Shown: piece by piece, positions 6,377-9,385 of the stretch | Layout of the letters: each line of letters starts with the position of its first letter | Numbering within the stretch: the stretch's first letter is position 1 | NCBI GenBank assembly: GCA_946538475.1 | Contig: CAMNGN010000072.1 | Span: 1-9,385, forward strand | Length of the DNA: 9,385 bases | Source of the DNA: an uncultured Blautia sp. | GTDB lineage: Bacteria; Bacillota; Clostridia; Lachnospirales; Lachnospiraceae | Reading direction: 5' to 3' | Program-made: the position numbers and the translations under genes | The notes under the pieces: generated by a model | What the model was told of the DNA's origin: nothing | The model's input: only the letters and a program-made list of their open reading frames with translations | The model's database searches: none

Positions 6377-7216
6377 ATGGAAAAGAAAAAGAAAAAAATA
6401 AAACCCTCGACCATTCTGATCTATGTGTTTTTTATCTTTATGATGGTGATATACCTGGCGCCGGTCGTATGGATCGCCATGACATCCTTGAAGACCAGGG
6501 CCGAGATCTATAAGAATCCGTTTGCCGCGCCGACGGTATTTCATTGGGAAAACTATAAAGTAGCCTGGGAGGCAGGAAAACTGGGTATTGCGATGCTCAA
6601 CTCTCTTTTTGTCTGCGTGGTTACGCTTGTACTCACCATGCTGCTTGGAAGTATGGCGGCATTTGCCATTGGACGTATGCGCTGGAAGCTCGCCAATGCG
6701 GCGATGGTATACATCCTGATCGGCATGATGATCCCTGTACATTGTGTATTGATCCCGCTGTTTGTACGTTTTGCAAACATTGGTCTCAGCAACAACCTGT
6801 GGGGGCTTATCCTGCCATACCTGACATTCTCGCTGCCAACCTCGGTTTACATTATGACCGGCTTTTTCCGGAGCATCCCGAACGAACTGCTCGAATCGGC
6901 ATGCATCGACGGCTGCTCCATCTATAAGATCTTCTTTCAGATCGCATTGCCGCTTTCCAGGACCGGACTCTTTGTGACCGGTCTGATGACATTCATCGCA
7001 AACTGGAATGAGCTGCTGCTGGCTCTCGTCTTTATTTCGGACGGTAACAAAAAAACATTGCCTGTAGCGCTGACAAAATTTGTCACACCTTACCAGACAA
7101 ACTATGATAAGATGTTCCCTGCTATTATGATCGCTATCATACCGACGATCGTAGTATATACGCTTTTCAGCAATCAGATCGTAGATGGTCTGACAACGGG
7201 GGCTGTAAAAGGCTGA
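6377..7216 (+). CDS. Sugar ABC transporter permease, MsmG/UgpE type
   Basis: This second membrane subunit has 279 residues and six spans at about 14-35, 75-97, 108-130, 141-162, 195-220 and 247-265. The coupling loop runs from Glu173 to Pro192, with IDG at 177-179; two alanines of the EAA consensus are cysteines here (C176, C180). The early ...YLAPVVWIAMTSLKT segment and the NWNELLLAL stretch (209-217) are typical of this permease class. The ATG at 6377 is preferred over an in-frame GTG at 6359 that overlaps the previous gene, because a GAGGGGGAG purine run at 6363-6371 stands just before it. Lys-rich residues 2-9 form the cytoplasmic N-terminus. It works with the preceding permease; the ATPase subunit is not encoded in this window and is probably a shared MsmK/UgpC-type protein. 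Confidence 0.95.
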   Translation: MEKKKKKIKPSTILIYVFFIFMMVIYLAPVVWIAMTSLKTRAEIYKNPFAAPTVFHWENYKVAWEAGKLGIAMLNSLFVCVVTLVLTMLLGSMAAFAIGRMRWKLANAAMVYILIGMMIPVHCVLIPLFVRFANIGLSNNLWGLILPYLTFSLPTSVYIMTGFFRSIPNELLESACIDGCSIYKIFFQIALPLSRTGLFVTGLMTFIANWNELLLALVFISDGNKKTLPVALTKFVTPYQTNYDKMFPAIMIAIIPTIVVYTLFSNQIVDGLTTGAVKG

Positions 7217-7270
7217 TAAGAGTCTTCCCGTAAAACAGCGGTTTTGGGAGCAGATGTTTGAGGGAATATT

Positions 7271-9385
7271 ATGAACAGAGAAGAGGCAAGAAAAAGAGCA
7301 GAAGAGCTGGTTGGAAAAATGACACTCGAAGAACGGGCAAGCCAGCTTAGATACGATGCTCCCGCTATAAAAAGGCTTGGAATACCTGCCTACAATTGGT
7401 GGAACGAGGGCCTTCATGGTGTGGCGAGAGCAGGTCAGGCGACCATGTTTCCGCAGGCGATAGGCCTTGGTGCTACATTTGATACGAACCTGATCGGACA
7501 GATCGCTTCTGTGATTGCCGAAGAAGGCAGGGCGAAGTATAACGCGTTTTCCGCGCACGGAGACAGGGGGATATATAAAGGACTTACATTCTGGTCGCCG
7601 AATGTGAATATTTTCAGAGATCCCAGATGGGGGAGGGGACATGAGACCTATGGAGAAGACCCTTTCCTTACAAAGTCTCTGGGTGTAGCTTTTGTAAAGG
7701 GATTGCAGGGGGACGGTAAGGTCATGAAGGCGGCGGCGTGCGCAAAGCACTTTGCCGTGCACTCCGGACCCGAAGCGGACCGCCATCATTTTGACGCGGA
7801 AGCATCCAAAAAGGATATGGCGGAGACATATCTGCCCGCGTTTGAAGGCCTGGTGAAGGAGGCCGGCGTCGAAGCTGTTATGGGCGCCTATAACCGTGTA
7901 AACGGCGAAGCGGCATGCGCAAGCAAAACCCTTCAGAAGATCCTGCGGGAAGACTGGGGCTTTAAAGGCCATTTTGTTTCGGACTGCTGGGCCATCCGTG
8001 ATTTCCATGAAAACCATATGATCACGTCCACTCCTGTGGAGTCTGCAGCTCTGGCGATCAATACAGGATGCGACCTGAACTGCGGAAACACCTACCTGTA
8101 TATAATGAAGGCCTATGAAGAGGGACTGGTCTCGGAGGATGTTATTACGGAAGCTGCAGTCAGACTGTACACGACAAGGTTCCTGCTGGGGCTCTTTGAC
8201 GGAAGTGAGTATGATTCGATCCCGTATACAGTTGTGGAGAGTCCCGAACACCTGGCTCTTTCGGAGAAGGCAGCGGCAGAAAGTTTTGTCCTTGTGAAAA
8301 ATAATGGCATTCTTCCGCTGAACAAAGATGAGATACGGACGATCGCGGTGATCGGGCCGAACGCGAACAGCCGTGCGGCACTTGCCGGAAACTATCATGG
8401 AACGGCGTCGCGTTATGTCACCATCCAGGAGGGCATTCAGGACTACACGGACGGCAGCGCAAGAGTGCTGACCGCTGTGGGATGCGACCTTTTCCGCGAC
8501 AGGACCGAACCTCTGGCCGAAGTGCAGGATCGGATGGCTGAGGCCGTTGCGGCCGCGGAGAACAGCGATGTGGTTATTCTGTGCCCGGGACTTGATGAGA
8601 CTCTGGAAGGAGAAGAAGGGGATACCGGCAACAGCTATGCTTCGGGGGACAAAGAAAGTCTTATGCTCCCGGAAGTCCAGCGTCAGCTTATGGAGGCAAT
8701 CGCGAAGACAGGAAAGCCGGTCGTTCTGTGTCTTACCGCCGGAAGCGACATCGACCTTTCCTTTGCCGCGGAGCATTTTGATGCGGTGATGGTGCTGTGG
8801 TATCCCGGAGCGAACGGCGGAAGCGCACTCGCAAAGGTACTTTTTGGCGATGAAGAGCCGGGAGGAAAGCTTCCGGTCACATTCTACAACAGTTTATCCG
8901 AGCTGCCTGATTTCAGCGATTATTCGATGAAGGGACGCACATATCGGTTTATGGAGAACGAGGCGCAGTATCCTTTTGGATATGGACTTACATATGGAGA
9001 TATCCGTGTGGAACAGGCGGAGTTTATTTGTGAATCCGATGAAGAGGCAGGCATTTCGCCGCGGGTGAACGCTGTTGTTAAAAATGATTCCGGGCGGACA
9101 GCCTCCGATGTAATTCAGGTATATGTAAAAAATATGGACTCACCTTTGGCGGTACCGAACCCGCAGCTTTTCGGTTTCAAGAGGATCACTCTTGAGACCG
9201 GTGAACAGGCTGAAGTAAGCATTTTACTTCCGGAGGATGGGTTCAAAGTGGTGAACGAAGAGGGCGAGAGGATTTTTGACGGTGATCGTTTTGAGATCTT
9301 CGTCGGAACTTCGCAGCCCGACCGCAGGAGTATTGCACTGACCGGGAAGGTTCCGGTGAGGGTGGAAGTGAGCCTGGGGAGATAG
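7271..9385 (+). CDS. Glycoside hydrolase family 3, probable beta-xylosidase/beta-glucosidase
   Basis: This 704-residue enzyme is complete, ending in TAG at the last base of the window. It should release a terminal sugar from beta-linked oligosaccharides by a retaining mechanism. The N-terminal barrel holds NWWNEGLHGVARAG (from 42), SPNVNIFRDPRWGRGHETYGEDP (109-131), the Lys159-His160 pair in CAKHFAVHSGPEADRHHFDA, and the nucleophile Asp238 in VSDCWAI. The second domain has GLDETLEGEEGD at 440-451, where the acid/base glutamate is expected, then YPFGYGLTY at 567-575 and an Fn3-like C-terminal domain at about 595-690. The WWNEGLHG and SDC forms are those of the beta-xylosidase/arabinofuranosidase branch, so xylosidase is favoured over glucosidase, but specificity is not proven. 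There is no signal peptide, so it acts in the cytoplasm on imported sugar. GAGGGA ends 5 bases before the ATG. The 54-base gap after the permease holds an imperfect hairpin (about 7223-7249) without a T run, so co-transcription is likely. Confidence 0.93.
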   Translation: MNREEARKRAEELVGKMTLEERASQLRYDAPAIKRLGIPAYNWWNEGLHGVARAGQATMFPQAIGLGATFDTNLIGQIASVIAEEGRAKYNAFSAHGDRGIYKGLTFWSPNVNIFRDPRWGRGHETYGEDPFLTKSLGVAFVKGLQGDGKVMKAAACAKHFAVHSGPEADRHHFDAEASKKDMAETYLPAFEGLVKEAGVEAVMGAYNRVNGEAACASKTLQKILREDWGFKGHFVSDCWAIRDFHENHMITSTPVESAALAINTGCDLNCGNTYLYIMKAYEEGLVSEDVITEAAVRLYTTRFLLGLFDGSEYDSIPYTVVESPEHLALSEKAAAESFVLVKNNGILPLNKDEIRTIAVIGPNANSRAALAGNYHGTASRYVTIQEGIQDYTDGSARVLTAVGCDLFRDRTEPLAEVQDRMAEAVAAAENSDVVILCPGLDETLEGEEGDTGNSYASGDKESLMLPEVQRQLMEAIAKTGKPVVLCLTAGSDIDLSFAAEHFDAVMVLWYPGANGGSALAKVLFGDEEPGGKLPVTFYNSLSELPDFSDYSMKGRTYRFMENEAQYPFGYGLTYGDIRVEQAEFICESDEEAGISPRVNAVVKNDSGRTASDVIQVYVKNMDSPLAVPNPQLFGFKRITLETGEQAEVSILLPEDGFKVVNEEGERIFDGDRFEIFVGTSQPDRRSIALTGKVPVRVEVSLGR

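Noticed and set aside
7223..7249. Hairpin between the second permease and the GH3 gene as a terminator
   Set aside because: The stem has a bulge and no T run follows, so it is unlikely to stop transcription.
6350..8776. Open reading frame of 808 codons on the minus strand, opposite the second permease and most of the GH3 gene
   Set aside because: Its translation is rich in Cys, His, Arg and Gln with no recognisable domain, while the plus strand encodes two clear families. Long antisense frames arise from the codon bias of the sense genes.

Overview
The window looks like a chromosomal segment of a low-to-mid GC Firmicute, most likely a Lachnospiraceae-type gut anaerobe. This rests on strong AGGAGG-type ribosome binding sites, an oligosaccharide ABC importer without its own ATPase gene, an AraC regulator divergent from it, and a GH3 enzyme of a type common in these bacteria. 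The genus cannot be fixed from the sequence.

Layout. (1) Positions 2-2521, plus strand: a large 839-residue protein built from an N-terminal region, an adenosine/AMP-deaminase-like metal-dependent hydrolase core with all zinc and catalytic residues visible, and a C-terminal Rossmann-like domain that resembles the SLOG nucleotide-binding superfamily. Its start lies at the window edge, so any upstream partner is unseen. (2) Positions 2518-2823: a 306-bp near-perfect inverted repeat sitting exactly between two convergent genes. Its identical outer ends contain the TGA stop codons of both genes. It looks like a mobile or REP-type palindromic element that may also act as a two-way terminator. (3) Positions 2820-3689, minus strand: an AraC-family regulator. 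(4) Positions 3690-4019: an AT-rich divergent control region with inverted repeats, a candidate extended -10 promoter and strong ribosome binding sites. (5) Positions 4020-9385, plus strand: a carbohydrate-use operon of solute-binding protein, two MsmF/MsmG-type permeases and a cytoplasmic GH3 glycosidase that most resembles beta-xylosidases.

How it works together (inference from the families): the binding protein captures a short beta-linked oligosaccharide, perhaps a xylo-oligosaccharide. The two permeases import it using an ATPase encoded elsewhere, and the GH3 enzyme trims monosaccharides from it in the cytoplasm. The AraC protein senses an effector through its cupin-like domain and controls the divergent promoters. 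A terminator-like hairpin after the binding-protein gene would keep that protein in excess over the membrane subunits.

The sugar locus is ordinary for this kind of genome. The parts most worth a second look are the deaminase-SLOG-like fusion and the long palindrome that ends both neighbouring genes.
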